The notes under the pieces were generated by a model. The model did not search any database. It was not told the origin of the DNA and was given only the letters and a program-made list of their open reading frames with translations. This document shows, one piece after another, positions 44,309 through 53,727 of a stretch of 64,000 nt of DNA; the first letter of the stretch is position 1; each line of letters opens with the position of its first letter. The stretch spans positions 20,255 to 84,254 of the forward strand of contig JABDMH010000136.1 of NCBI GenBank assembly GCA_013001595.1, written 5' to 3'. The DNA is from Saprospiraceae bacterium (lineage in GTDB: Bacteria > Bacteroidota > Bacteroidia > Chitinophagales > Saprospiraceae). Position numbers and translations under genes: made by a program.

Positions 44309-45415
44309 ATGAAATATCTGGAGGAGTATAGAGACAGGGCACTTGTAGAAAAGTACTTGGATAAAATTCATCACACGGTCACCAAACCGTGGAATATTAT
44401 GGAAATATGTGGAGGACAAACCCACAGTCTGGTAAAGAATGGAATTGTCGAAATGCTTCCTCATAAGGTTAAGATGATTCATGGTCCTGGATGCCCTGTT
44501 TGTGTAACTCCTGTTCATTTAATCGATCATGCAATTGCGTTATCACATGAAGATCAAGTGATTTTATGTTCATTTGGAGACATGTTGCGTGTTCCGGGAA
44601 GTAGCGGCAGTTTATTAGAGGCTAAGGCTCAAGGTGCGGATGTGCGAATTATGTACTCTCCACTTGATGCATTGCAATTGGCTAGGAAACACCCTGAAAA
44701 GGAAGTCGTTTTTTTTGCGGTGGGTTTTGAAACCACCGCTCCGGCTATTGCCCTGTCTGTCATTCGGGCAGCTCATGCGCATATTGAAAATTATTCACTG
44801 CTCACATCCCATGTGCTCGTTCCTCCAGCTGTGAAAGCCATCTTGGAGGAAGATGATCATGTAATTAATGCCTTGCTTGCTGCTGGGCATGTATGCACTA
44901 TAATGGGTCTGGAAGAGTATTACCCCCTATCGGGCACCTATCAAATTCCCATTGTCGCTACAGGGTTTGAGCCAGTTGATCTGGTACAGGGCATTTTGAT
45001 GGCAGTGGTACAATTGGAGAAGGGAATTGCTCAGGTAGAAAACCAATATGCTCGGATGGTGCAGAGGGAAGGAAACCGCATTGCGCAGGATGTGATCAAC
45101 AGCGTATTTCAAGTCACAGATCAACATTGGAGAGGCATTGGCAAAATACCGTCAAGTGGATTGATGTTACGAGACACTTTTGCTCAACATGATGCCCAGA
45201 GAAAATTTGCCTTACAAAGTCATCCACCACTGAAGGATACCGGCGACTGCATTGCTGGATTGGTCCTAAAGGGTGTAAAGAAACCCATGGACTGCCCAAT
45301 GTTCGGGCACACATGTACTCCAGAAAATCCGCTGGGAGCACCGATGGTGTCTTCAGAAGGTGCATGTGCTGCTTATTATCATTTTTCTGGATTTTCTGAA
45401 TCACTTGCCGAATGA
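44309..45415 (+). CDS. hypD: Hydrogenase maturation protein HypD
   Basis: HypD is the scaffold on which Fe(CN)2CO is built. Conserved motifs are MEICGGQTHSLVKNGI (iron-binding Cys), HGPGCPVCVTP (Cys pair for thiol redox), FAVGFETTAPAIALS and, near the end, [4Fe-4S] ligands in SSGLMLRDTF and CPMFGHTCTPENPLGAPMVS with EGACAAYY. The 368 residues are normal length. Its stop overlaps the hypE start by 4 bp. Confidence 0.97.
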   Translation: MKYLEEYRDRALVEKYLDKIHHTVTKPWNIMEICGGQTHSLVKNGIVEMLPHKVKMIHGPGCPVCVTPVHLIDHAIALSHEDQVILCSFGDMLRVPGSSGSLLEAKAQGADVRIMYSPLDALQLARKHPEKEVVFFAVGFETTAPAIALSVIRAAHAHIENYSLLTSHVLVPPAVKAILEEDDHVINALLAAGHVCTIMGLEEYYPLSGTYQIPIVATGFEPVDLVQGILMAVVQLEKGIAQVENQYARMVQREGNRIAQDVINSVFQVTDQHWRGIGKIPSSGLMLRDTFAQHDAQRKFALQSHPPLKDTGDCIAGLVLKGVKKPMDCPMFGHTCTPENPLGAPMVSSEGACAAYYHFSGFSESLAE

Positions 45416-46467
45416 CTGCCAGATCTAAATTTACGCCTTCTTGTCCTATGCCTACATTCGATCATGACATGGTGGTCCTTGGGCATGGCAGTGGTGGTTT
45501 ACTAACCTATCGATTATTGGATCAGTTTATTTTCAAAGCACTGCATGACGATGCGGAAAGGCCTGCACATGACGGAGCCTTCTTGGATGTCAGCGGGGAA
45601 ATGGCTTTCACCACCGATAGTTTTGTGGTCGATCCCATTTTTTTTCCAGGAGGAAACATTGGAGATCTTGCGATCAATGGTACGGTTAATGACCTCGCCA
45701 TGTGTGGTGCGATACCTCAGACGCTTTCCTTGTCCTTTATTTTGGAAGAGGGACTATTGATGAAAGAGTTTTGGGAAATATTACAATCTATTAAGCAAGC
45801 GTGTGAAGCTGCAGAGGTAAAAATTGTGACTGGTGACACCAAAGTTGTAGAAAAAGGAAAAGGCGATCGGATTTTTATCAATACTACTGGCTTGGGAAAG
45901 GTACATCCAAAGGCAAACATCGATTCATCGAATATCCAACCTGGAGATCGTGTCATCGTCAGTGGACCACTTGCCACCCATGGAATTGCCATTCTCTCAG
46001 TACGGGAGGGCCTATCTTTTGAAACAAATCTAGAGACGGATAGTACCTCGCTACACGATATTGTCTTACCGTTGTTGGACAAATATGGATCGGATGTGCA
46101 TTTATTGAGAGATCCTACAAGGGGTGGAGTGGCTTCTACTCTCAACGAAATCTGTCGATCGAGTAAGGTAGGAATTCGTCTGGTGGAATCTGCCCTTCCG
46201 ATAGAGAATGAGGTGAAGGGTGCCTGTGAAATGTTGGGTTTGGATCCTCTCTATGTGGCCAACGAGGGCATCTTCTTAGCGATTGTGAAAGAGCAGCAAG
46301 CAGAGTCCATGGTGCAATTTCTCCGCAAACATGACAAAGGCCGAAGAGCTGTAGTGATCGGACAAGTGACTGAAGACGACGCAGGCCGGGTGGTATTAAA
46401 TGCAGCCATTGGAGGTAAGCGTGTGGTACATATGTTGACGGGTGAACAATTGCCCAGAATTTGTTAA
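45412..46467 (+). CDS. hypE: Hydrogenase maturation protein HypE
   Basis: HypE dehydrates a carbamoylated C-terminal cysteine to thiocyanate and donates cyanide to iron. The PurM-like ATP-binding body shows VVLGHGSGGLLTYRLLDQFI, AFTTDSFVVDPIFFPGGNIG, LAINGTVNDLAMCG and LLRDPTRGGVASTLNEI. The protein ends exactly with PRIC, whose terminal Cys is the modified residue, so the C-terminus is intact. The start at 45412 overlaps hypD, although an internal Met 11 residues later (MPTFDHDMVVL) is also possible. Last gene of the hyp operon. Confidence 0.96.
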   Translation: MTARSKFTPSCPMPTFDHDMVVLGHGSGGLLTYRLLDQFIFKALHDDAERPAHDGAFLDVSGEMAFTTDSFVVDPIFFPGGNIGDLAINGTVNDLAMCGAIPQTLSLSFILEEGLLMKEFWEILQSIKQACEAAEVKIVTGDTKVVEKGKGDRIFINTTGLGKVHPKANIDSSNIQPGDRVIVSGPLATHGIAILSVREGLSFETNLETDSTSLHDIVLPLLDKYGSDVHLLRDPTRGGVASTLNEICRSSKVGIRLVESALPIENEVKGACEMLGLDPLYVANEGIFLAIVKEQQAESMVQFLRKHDKGRRAVVIGQVTEDDAGRVVLNAAIGGKRVVHMLTGEQLPRIC

Positions 46468-46671
46468 GACTGTGCATCAAGGAATGCAGAATTGCAAGAA
46501 ATGACTCAAGAAAATAAGGCAATATTTTCGCGGATTAATAAAATGTATGACAGGAATATAAATAGCTTAAAATAATTAATAACGGGTTTTAATAATTCGC
46601 TAGACTTCAATAGGGGTTCGTGCTCCAATTGCATTGTTCGGCAGATTATAATTCCATAAAAAATCAAAAAA

Positions 46672-47826
46672 ATGAAAGTTGCTATATTATTACTTAATCA
46701 GGGAAGAGGCAGCGGTGTTGTAGCTAAGGAACATGGCAAATATCTCTTAGGTCAGGGGCATGTTGTTTATTACATACATCCAAATGTTGGCAAAGGAATA
46801 GATGGAGCAATAAATCGGGATGTACACTTAAATGGAAAGGTTGTTCCTGTTCACGAGTATTTACCTTCTGCCAAAGGTACACAGAAGGCAGTTTCCTCTA
46901 TGGGTTACGAAGAAGCCTTGGATTATGTTCCTGCATACGAGGATGCACTAGAAAAAATTATCGAAGAAATTGATATCGTCATTGGGCACCATGCCAATTT
47001 GACAGCTATTGCCACAGCTAATGTTTGTAAAAGATACAACAAGCCATATGTCTTATTTCTTCATGGAACAGGCATAGAACCCCGTCATCACGGTTTATAT
47101 GAGGATAAAGTGTGGCAATTAATCGAAGATGCCATAAAGGGGGCCAGTGGTGTCATTGTGACAACTGAATACGTAAGGGATAAGCTGGTTAGAAATATGG
47201 TGGACTTGCCTTTGGATAGATTTCTTATCCAAGCTTGTGGAGTAGATGTAACGGAATTTAATCCGAAAAATACGGAGGGTATTGCGCAGAAATATTCCTT
47301 GCCTACCAGGTATCTGATTTGTCCTGGAGCTTTGACAAAATCTAAAGGGCCTCAAAATGTGGTTGAATCCTCCACGCAGTATTCAGACCTAGCTGAAACC
47401 ATTTTTATTGGAGATGGTGAATTGAGGGAAGAACTTGAAACAAAACTGGGAAAGAAAGGCAGATTTTTAGGTTTTGTTTCAAATGAAGATAAGGCTCAAT
47501 TGATTAACGCTGCAACCCTCCTAGTTGCAGCACCGGAGAAACGCGAACACTTTGGAATTATTTATACGGAGGCAATGGCCGGGAGTGTTCCAATTGTCGC
47601 CTATGAAGGGGGGGGAGTAAATTCGATCGTCAATGCGGATACGGGTATTTTAACTGAAAGAAGCCCAGAGGCTTTGGGTAAAGCAGTTCGATCGCTTCTA
47701 CTTGACGATAACAGGCGCTCTGCCATGGCGAGAAAGAGCAGGGAGAGGGCAGTCGAGTATTATGCTACTGAGGTGTTGGGTCCAAGATTGAACCAATGGC
47801 TTTTAGGGATTGTACAGGCTCATTAA
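46672..47826 (+). CDS. GT4 family glycosyltransferase
   Basis: The protein has the GT-B fold of family GT4: an N-terminal Rossmann domain (MKVAILLLNQGRGSGVVAKE), HHANLTAIATANVCKRYNKP and VLFLHGTGIEPRHHG, then the C-terminal nucleotide-sugar half with LICPGALTKSKGPQNVVES and the EX7E signature EHFGIIYTEAMAGSVPIVAY. It is predicted to be a retaining transferase acting in the cytoplasm on a lipid or polysaccharide acceptor. The donor and acceptor cannot be told. It stands alone, 204 bp after hypE in an AT-rich spacer. Confidence 0.88.
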   Translation: MKVAILLLNQGRGSGVVAKEHGKYLLGQGHVVYYIHPNVGKGIDGAINRDVHLNGKVVPVHEYLPSAKGTQKAVSSMGYEEALDYVPAYEDALEKIIEEIDIVIGHHANLTAIATANVCKRYNKPYVLFLHGTGIEPRHHGLYEDKVWQLIEDAIKGASGVIVTTEYVRDKLVRNMVDLPLDRFLIQACGVDVTEFNPKNTEGIAQKYSLPTRYLICPGALTKSKGPQNVVESSTQYSDLAETIFIGDGELREELETKLGKKGRFLGFVSNEDKAQLINAATLLVAAPEKREHFGIIYTEAMAGSVPIVAYEGGGVNSIVNADTGILTERSPEALGKAVRSLLLDDNRRSAMARKSRERAVEYYATEVLGPRLNQWLLGIVQAH

Positions 47827-48197
47827 ACAACTGGGATGGCACTATTAGGGGCTCTGACACTTAGATGAGCTAGTCTATATGGAACATTATAAGTCCGTCG
47901 TCATTTGATGAAGAGGATGTAAGCCTATAGTCTGGCTTAAATTACTTGCTTGACTCAGGCACCCGTTATGCAGTGGGTGCATCTATGTGGACCATGTGTC
48001 TCTGTCCAAGTTGCGATGGGTTCTACCGACATGGTCGTCTAGCATCCTGTGCAAGATCTATATGTGGCTTCACTATTGGCAACTGCATGATCATTCACCT
48101 GTGAACAATCTATGAATTTGGATTGTTTAGCGAGGTTGTGCTGGACAATTCTGTTCGAATATCGGGACTACTTCACCCATACAATAAAGAGAATTTT
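47827..48197. other. Intergenic stretch between GT4 and SDR genes
   Basis: No credible gene is seen. A hairpin GCACCC/GGGTGC (arms 47959-47964 and 47975-47980) is present but is not followed by a T run. The plus-strand frame of the SDR extends upstream to 48123 without homology, so the ATG at 48198 is taken as its start. Confidence 0.5.
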
Positions 48198-49175
48198 ATG
48201 ACGAATCAAATTCAAACTTTACAGCTACAAGATGTGCTCAAGAACCACGGAAGAGATCTGACCAATAAAGTTGCAGCAATCACTGGGACTACATCAGGTA
48301 CAGGCTTTATCTGCGCCAGAGAGTTGGCGAGAAAAGGAGCAACAGTCATTTTACTGAATCGAGAGAGTGCGCGATCGCAGAAAGGTTTCGAACAGCTACA
48401 ATCCGCAGTGCCGAGTGGTAAGTTTGATGAGATCGAGTGCGATCTACAAAGTTTTAAAAGTGTTAGAAGTGCCGTTGAAACTATAACGTCAAGATACGAA
48501 GTCATTGATTTGCTCGTAAATAATGCAGGTGTTATGGCTTTAAAGGATGAGGCAACGGAAGATGGTTACGATGTACAAATGCAAACCAATGTCTTGTCAC
48601 ATTTTTTAATCACCAAAGGAACTCTTTCCTTTACTCCGAAAAAGTGAGCAGGGCCGAATTGTAAATCACTCCTCAATGGCGAGATTGGGTGGACCGTTGG
48701 AAAAGAAATATTTCGAAACGAGGGGAGGTAACCTTGGCGGCGATGGAACGGAGGAAGAAAATCAGAGCTTCCAGGGCCCAAGGTGGGCGCGCTATCATCA
48801 GACCAAATTGGCCAATGCTACTTTTACTATGGTTTGAAAAATAAGCTAGAAGAAGCCGACATTACAAACGTGCTGGCAATGCTTGCTCATCCTGGTCTTG
48901 CTGCCACAAACCTGCAAGTCACTACTGCATCTGATGGAGGTATGGAAGGAAATTCTGAATTTATGAACCAAGCCCAATCGGCTGAAGATGGTGCAACGGG
49001 AATCATTCTTGCCAGCTTGGATCCAGAAGCTACATCTGGAAACTTCTACGGGCCAACTGCAGGCTGGAATGGATACCCTAATCTGTTGACCCCAGAAGAC
49101 CTATTGCTAGATGAATCCAACATAGCGATTAATTGGCAGGGTTGTGAGGAATCCGTTGGACAATTCAAATTATAG
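48198..49175 (+). pseudogene. Short-chain dehydrogenase/reductase split by two frameshifts
   Basis: Three frames together give a full SDR of about 325 residues. The first (ATG 48198) has the cofactor motif TGTTSGTGFICARELA and LLVNNAGVMA. Near 48618 (AAA run) the frame changes, and KELFPLLRKSEQGRIVNHSS plus the catalytic YHQTK follow. Near 48830 it changes again to GLKNKLEEADITNV, LAHPGLAATNLQ and GNFYGPTAGWNGYP. All catalytic residues (NNAG Asn, Ser in NHSS, Tyr and Lys) remain. This looks like an atypical SDR of the retinol-dehydrogenase/protochlorophyllide-reductase-like class. Two single-base changes at short runs could be assembly errors or recent decay. Confidence 0.78.
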
Positions 49176-49263
49176 GAGCGGTTTCAACTGGAACTTTTCA
49201 CCTTTAAGTTTCTTAAGATGAAATGCAAACCCTTATTTTAAGGGGAAATAGTTTTAATTTGAG

Positions 49264-51774
49264 ATGAAGAGGTCCAGTTCTATCCTACCTATCCTTGCTC
49301 TTGTACTCTTACATCTAGCCTGTAAGACCGATACGGGGCAATTCGTATTGGAAAACGATCTGTTCTCCAAGACGTTTACCTACCACCGGGCGCAGGCCGG
49401 TCCTGTTTTGGTAGAAGTGATAAATAAACAAGAGGGTAAGTCTATAGCGAGCAGTACCGCCACACCATACTTCGAATTCGTACTGAACAACACGTTGATA
49501 AGTTCTAACGACGCCCTTTGGATTTTTAAGTCCGGTTCTGATAGGGCTATGGCCAATGGTGGAACGGAGTGCAAGCTGATTTTTGAAGGAACAGTCCCTC
49601 CTGTAACTGGCCTGCAAGTGCAACTACTGCAACAGCACTTTCCGGGTTCCACACTGATGCGGGAAAAGTTGGTATTACAGACAGCATCGACTGCCTTTCA
49701 GTTGAATAAACTGGATGAGAGACTACACTTTATATTTCCTGCCTACGAGATGGCAAATAGTGAAAATAATGCACTGCAAGCCACGGAGGTCCGGATTGCC
49801 AGTTTTGAGAGAAAACCCATCACCTTTGGGGATCGGCAGCAGAGCAATCATATGTTCTATCCCTATCTCATTCCGTATGCGGTGACGGCTGACCCGGTGT
49901 CAGTCAAGGGACCAATATCCATTGCTTCAATTGGCACCATGACTTGGTTTACCGCCTATGAACACGCCTCTCAAGATGACCTGAATGGCATGTTCAGAAA
50001 TACTCAGGCACAAGGACCCGGTAATTTGATCAACGACGCCATGCAGGGCATCAAGGGCGTATTTGATTTTCCTATCCCGGAAGAAGATTTCAAGTTCTTA
50101 GGTATAGCTTCGCAACAATCAGAGGATGTTGTCAGTATTGCTGTGGAGATGTTGCGAGGTGGTTATTTGGATGGAGAGATCATTGATCCAGACCACACCT
50201 TTTCTACGGTGTGGACGGCTACCGGCTTTTATTCAGGCACTGGCTTGGAAGAGGGTAAAGCCATGCTACGCCACTACCTGTTAAACCAGATCTGCGAGCG
50301 GCCGGCCTCCCGGGTGCCTGAGTTCTACTATAATACCTGGGGCTTGCAACGCAATGATCCGGTCAAGCCTTTGCGTGATATTTTAACCTACGACCGGATA
50401 TTTGAGGAAATCGATTATGCCGCCGAACTGGGCGTGGATATTTTTGTCCTGGACGATGGTTGGGAGAATACCCAAGGAGAATGGTTTCCGAATAAGCGAC
50501 GACTTAAAGAAGGACTGGCTCCGATTAAAGAAAAACTCGACAAGTTAGGCATGAAGATGGGCTTATGGTATTCACCCATGGGGATTGATTCAACTACGCA
50601 GCGTTATCAGGATCATCCAGAATGGGTGGTAAAGGACTCGAAAGGGAATCCCATCCTGGCTCAATGGGATCATCCGGCCTTCGATTTTGTCAGTGACTTT
50701 GTTGATGTCTTCATCGATGACTGCAAGCAGATGATTGATGCGGGGTGCCGGTTTATGAAGTGGGACGCCATCAACACTTTCTATAGTAGCCTGCCCAATC
50801 TTCATCACGGTTCTGATGCGTATCCGGAGGCAGAAATACGTGCCCGTTATGAGTATTTGCTGCCTATTTATGTGGTCAGGGCCATGAAGATCCTTACCGA
50901 TTATGAACCAGAACTGATCATTGAAATCGACCTAACAGAGGCACGGCGGGTCATGGTTGGTCTGGCACCCTTGAGTCAAGGTAAGTTTTTCTGGATGAAC
51001 AACGGGGCAAGCTGGTACAATGATTACACGGCCTATCGGACCCAATCGATGCGGACCATCGCCAACGAATTTGCAGGATTGATTCCACTAGAACTTTTCA
51101 CCTATGCTAGTTACCCCCATAATCTAACCGGCAGGATGCAGTATAATGTCCATAATTCCATCCTGGCCGGTCATGGTTTCTGGGGAAATCTGAAGTTGAT
51201 GACAGCGGATGAACGCCAGTGGGTGGGAGACCAGGTGACTCAATCAAAAAGAGTCCTACCCTACCTGGTGAATGTAAATCCGAAGGTAACCGGGGATGTG
51301 GGTGACTCACCCGAGGTTTATAGCATGATCAATCAGGAAGCCGCAGCCGGCCAGGTCATTGCTTTTACCTCCGAACCTGTAACCAAAGAAGTTGAAGTTA
51401 ACCTGAATGCTACCAAAATGCTGGTAGCTTTGAATTGCCCCTATACATTATCGCAGGATCAGTTGCTGATCCCTATAGACCTTAAAGAGAAAGAGTCTTC
51501 CCTTGCGGTCATCATCATACCCAATGAGGGCATGGGGGTTTCTATAACTTCAGCCACATCTGCCATAACTGATACCGAGCTTGACGCTCAAGGGCTAGTG
51601 TATCAAGTAATCCGCCCTGGTACACAAACCATCATGGTCGATAAAGCATTTGGAAAACCCAATGTCATCACATCGAAGGAGGCGAGAACGGTGATCTCAG
51701 ATGCTGATTCTGTCTATGCCATCATAGTAGAGACACATGTGGTGGATTGTGAAGTAGCAATCGATTTTGAATGA
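49264..51774 (+). CDS. GH36-like alpha-galactosidase lipoprotein
   Basis: A lipoprotein signal (SSILPILALVLLHLAC) is followed by an N-terminal beta-supersandwich of about 330 residues and a TIM barrel typical of GH36: NTWGLQRNDPVKPLRDI, YAAELGVDIFVLDDGWENTQ, LGMKMGLWYSPMGID and the nucleophile Asp501 in CRFMKWDAIN. LIIEIDLTEARRVMVGLAPL probably supplies later barrel residues, and a C-terminal beta domain ends the protein. The enzyme should release alpha-galactose or a related sugar from extracellular glycans, though substrate range within GH36-like proteins is wide. The position 5' of an oxidoreductase and sulfatases suggests use of sulfated galactose-containing polysaccharides (inference). 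Confidence 0.85.
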   Translation: MKRSSSILPILALVLLHLACKTDTGQFVLENDLFSKTFTYHRAQAGPVLVEVINKQEGKSIASSTATPYFEFVLNNTLISSNDALWIFKSGSDRAMANGGTECKLIFEGTVPPVTGLQVQLLQQHFPGSTLMREKLVLQTASTAFQLNKLDERLHFIFPAYEMANSENNALQATEVRIASFERKPITFGDRQQSNHMFYPYLIPYAVTADPVSVKGPISIASIGTMTWFTAYEHASQDDLNGMFRNTQAQGPGNLINDAMQGIKGVFDFPIPEEDFKFLGIASQQSEDVVSIAVEMLRGGYLDGEIIDPDHTFSTVWTATGFYSGTGLEEGKAMLRHYLLNQICERPASRVPEFYYNTWGLQRNDPVKPLRDILTYDRIFEEIDYAAELGVDIFVLDDGWENTQGEWFPNKRRLKEGLAPIKEKLDKLGMKMGLWYSPMGIDSTTQRYQDHPEWVVKDSKGNPILAQWDHPAFDFVSDFVDVFIDDCKQMIDAGCRFMKWDAINTFYSSLPNLHHGSDAYPEAEIRARYEYLLPIYVVRAMKILTDYEPELIIEIDLTEARRVMVGLAPLSQGKFFWMNNGASWYNDYTAYRTQSMRTIANEFAGLIPLELFTYASYPHNLTGRMQYNVHNSILAGHGFWGNLKLMTADERQWVGDQVTQSKRVLPYLVNVNPKVTGDVGDSPEVYSMINQEAAAGQVIAFTSEPVTKEVEVNLNATKMLVALNCPYTLSQDQLLIPIDLKEKESSLAVIIIPNEGMGVSITSATSAITDTELDAQGLVYQVIRPGTQTIMVDKAFGKPNVITSKEARTVISDADSVYAIIVETHVVDCEVAIDFE

Positions 51775-51870
51775 TGGATTTGGCTGGTTTTTGGATTCGT
51801 TTAGGCATCGTGGATTCTTAGCGGTACTTTGCAGGATTTTCATTGCTAGCGTTCACTTAGAATCGACAAA

Positions 51871-52207
51871 ATGATGATTGTTCACCATACCATTTCGGAT
51901 TTATTGAGCCATTGGGAAGCCATTTTCCAGTCGGCAGATCCTGCCCTACTTTTGGTACCCAATATTCATCCTAAACTTCCATTTAGATCCCCATTTCTTA
52001 GGACGGATTACTTTTCTTTAGCGTCGAAGATGGCTCAGGCCTGGATGAAAGGGCATTTCGTTTTGTCACATACGTATAGTCTGTTAATGGGGGCAGCGTC
52101 AAATCCTACGAATCGATCAAATCTTAAGATGCCTTCATTATCCTCCTCATAAATGGGATAGTTTCAAGTACTTATTCAGTGAACGGATTCTAAATGGCCA
52201 TCATTGA
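51871..52207 (+). pseudogene. Unidentified small protein, apparently frameshifted at a G run
   Basis: The first frame (MMIVHHTISDLLSHWEAIFQ, then FLRTDYFSLASKMAQAWMKG) runs to 52152. At the GGGGG run near 52090 a second frame takes over with GQRQILRIDQILRCLHYPPH and KWDSFKYLFSERILNGHH, stopping at 52205-52207. Joined, they give a coherent basic protein of about 111 residues without signal peptide. I do not recognise the family. Because the switch lies on a homopolymer, a sequencing slip is as likely as decay. Confidence 0.4.
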
Positions 52208-52301
52208 GGAATTGTTCCGATATTGTCAAGATTAGTATTTGCATGGGTGTATAATCCTGCAGTAGATGCTGTACATACTTTATCGTTATACCATTGTTAT
52301 T

Positions 52302-53627
52302 ATGAAATCAATTAATCGACGTGAATTTATCGGTACCGTAGGAGCTGCATCGGCAGCTACTATTATTTCACCAAAATCAACAACGCCAAGCAACGAGACC
52401 ATTAAGGTGGGGATCGTGGGGCTCGGTGGCAGGGGAAGATTCCTTACGGAAAGATTTGTGCAACGCCCTGACGTGGACATTGTCTATTTATGTGATGTAG
52501 ATAAAAGGCGATTTGCTTATGCGAGGGAGATCGTATCAGAGTATCAGGATAAGCAACCAACATTAACTCAGGATTTCAGGGATATCTTAAATGATCCTGA
52601 TGTGGATGCCATTGTCAGTGCCACCCCGGTGCATTGGCATGCGTTAAGTACAATTATGGCCTGTCAGGCTGGGAAAGATGTCTACGTAGAAAAGCCGTTG
52701 ACCGTTACTCCGTGGGAAGGGATCAAGATGGTTGAAGCTGCCAGAAAGTATAAAAGGATAGTGCAGGTGGGTTGCCAGACGCGAAGTGCACCGTATGTCG
52801 TTAAAGCGGTAGATTATGTTCAGTCGGGCAAGTTGGGAGATATCCATCAGGCGAGCGTATACCAGATAGTTGACTGGAAAGCCAGTGTTGATAATACCAT
52901 TGAAGAATCGGTTCCAGAGGGTTTGGACTATGAAATGTGGTGTGGACCGGCTCCAAAGCTTCCCTATATACCTGGCCACTGGTTTAGGAATCGCTGGGAT
53001 TTTAATGTGGGAGCCATTAACGGCGATATTTTCCATCAGGTGGATATTACCAGATATTTATTGAACGTGACCTCCCCAAAATCTGCATTTAGCAGTGGTG
53101 GAGTGTACCACTTTAAGGATGGCAGGGAGATTCCAGACACGATGAATACCCTTCTTGAATATGAAAAATTAGTGCTCAAAATTGAAGGAGCAGTATGGGC
53201 TGCGAATTTTCGAAAGATACCCACTGTCGTGCGGGATTCAGATCAATTTCCAGATTGGGAATGGTGCAGTACAAAAATCGAACTCTATGGAACAAAGGGG
53301 TTCCTGAGATTAGGTCGACAGGGTGGTGGCTGGCAAGCTTTTAACGAGCATGGAGATATGGTGGTTTCCGAACCGGGTCGGCAGGCTGATAATATTCACA
53401 TCACAAACTTTATTGACTGTATGCATTCCAGAAAACTGCCGAATGCAGATGTCGAAGAAGCCCGACGCACAGACTTGTTGCTGCATTTATCTAATCTATC
53501 GGCAAGGGTAGGTAATAAGAAACTGATCTATGATCCGGACAAGAAGCAATTTGCTAATTCACCCGAGGCCAACAAATACCTTCGCCGAAAGGACCGGGAA
53601 CCTTGGATCATTCCCGAAGAAGTCTAA
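52302..53627 (+). CDS. Tat-exported Gfo/Idh/MocA family oxidoreductase
   Basis: The N-terminus MKSINRREFIGTVGAASAAT is a twin-arginine signal. The Rossmann domain follows (IKVGIVGLGGRGRFLTERFV), with DVDAIVSATPVHWHALSTIM and the conserved KDVYVEKPLT whose Lys is catalytic. The C-terminal beta-sheet domain contains NRWDFNVGAINGDIFHQVDI, where the His is the usual substrate ligand. Exported members of this family in Bacteroidota often act on glycans by NAD-bound redox cycling, including glycosidase-like (GH109-type) activity. ATG 52302 is chosen for the Tat motif; the open frame starts at 52266. Confidence 0.9.
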   Translation: MKSINRREFIGTVGAASAATIISPKSTTPSNETIKVGIVGLGGRGRFLTERFVQRPDVDIVYLCDVDKRRFAYAREIVSEYQDKQPTLTQDFRDILNDPDVDAIVSATPVHWHALSTIMACQAGKDVYVEKPLTVTPWEGIKMVEAARKYKRIVQVGCQTRSAPYVVKAVDYVQSGKLGDIHQASVYQIVDWKASVDNTIEESVPEGLDYEMWCGPAPKLPYIPGHWFRNRWDFNVGAINGDIFHQVDITRYLLNVTSPKSAFSSGGVYHFKDGREIPDTMNTLLEYEKLVLKIEGAVWAANFRKIPTVVRDSDQFPDWEWCSTKIELYGTKGFLRLGRQGGGWQAFNEHGDMVVSEPGRQADNIHITNFIDCMHSRKLPNADVEEARRTDLLLHLSNLSARVGNKKLIYDPDKKQFANSPEANKYLRRKDREPWIIPEEV

Positions 53628-53727
53628 TCATGGGTGTTGATTGCAGACCACCTCAAATATTAATGTGTCAATGCTGGGTTGAGCATCTTTCAAAATGCAT
53701 AATTTTGCAATTGCCCCTCAAATAGGT

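Noticed and set aside
47959..47980. GCACCC/GGGTGC hairpin after the GT4 gene
   Set aside because: A 6-bp stem 130 bp past the stop with no T run; too weak for a terminator.
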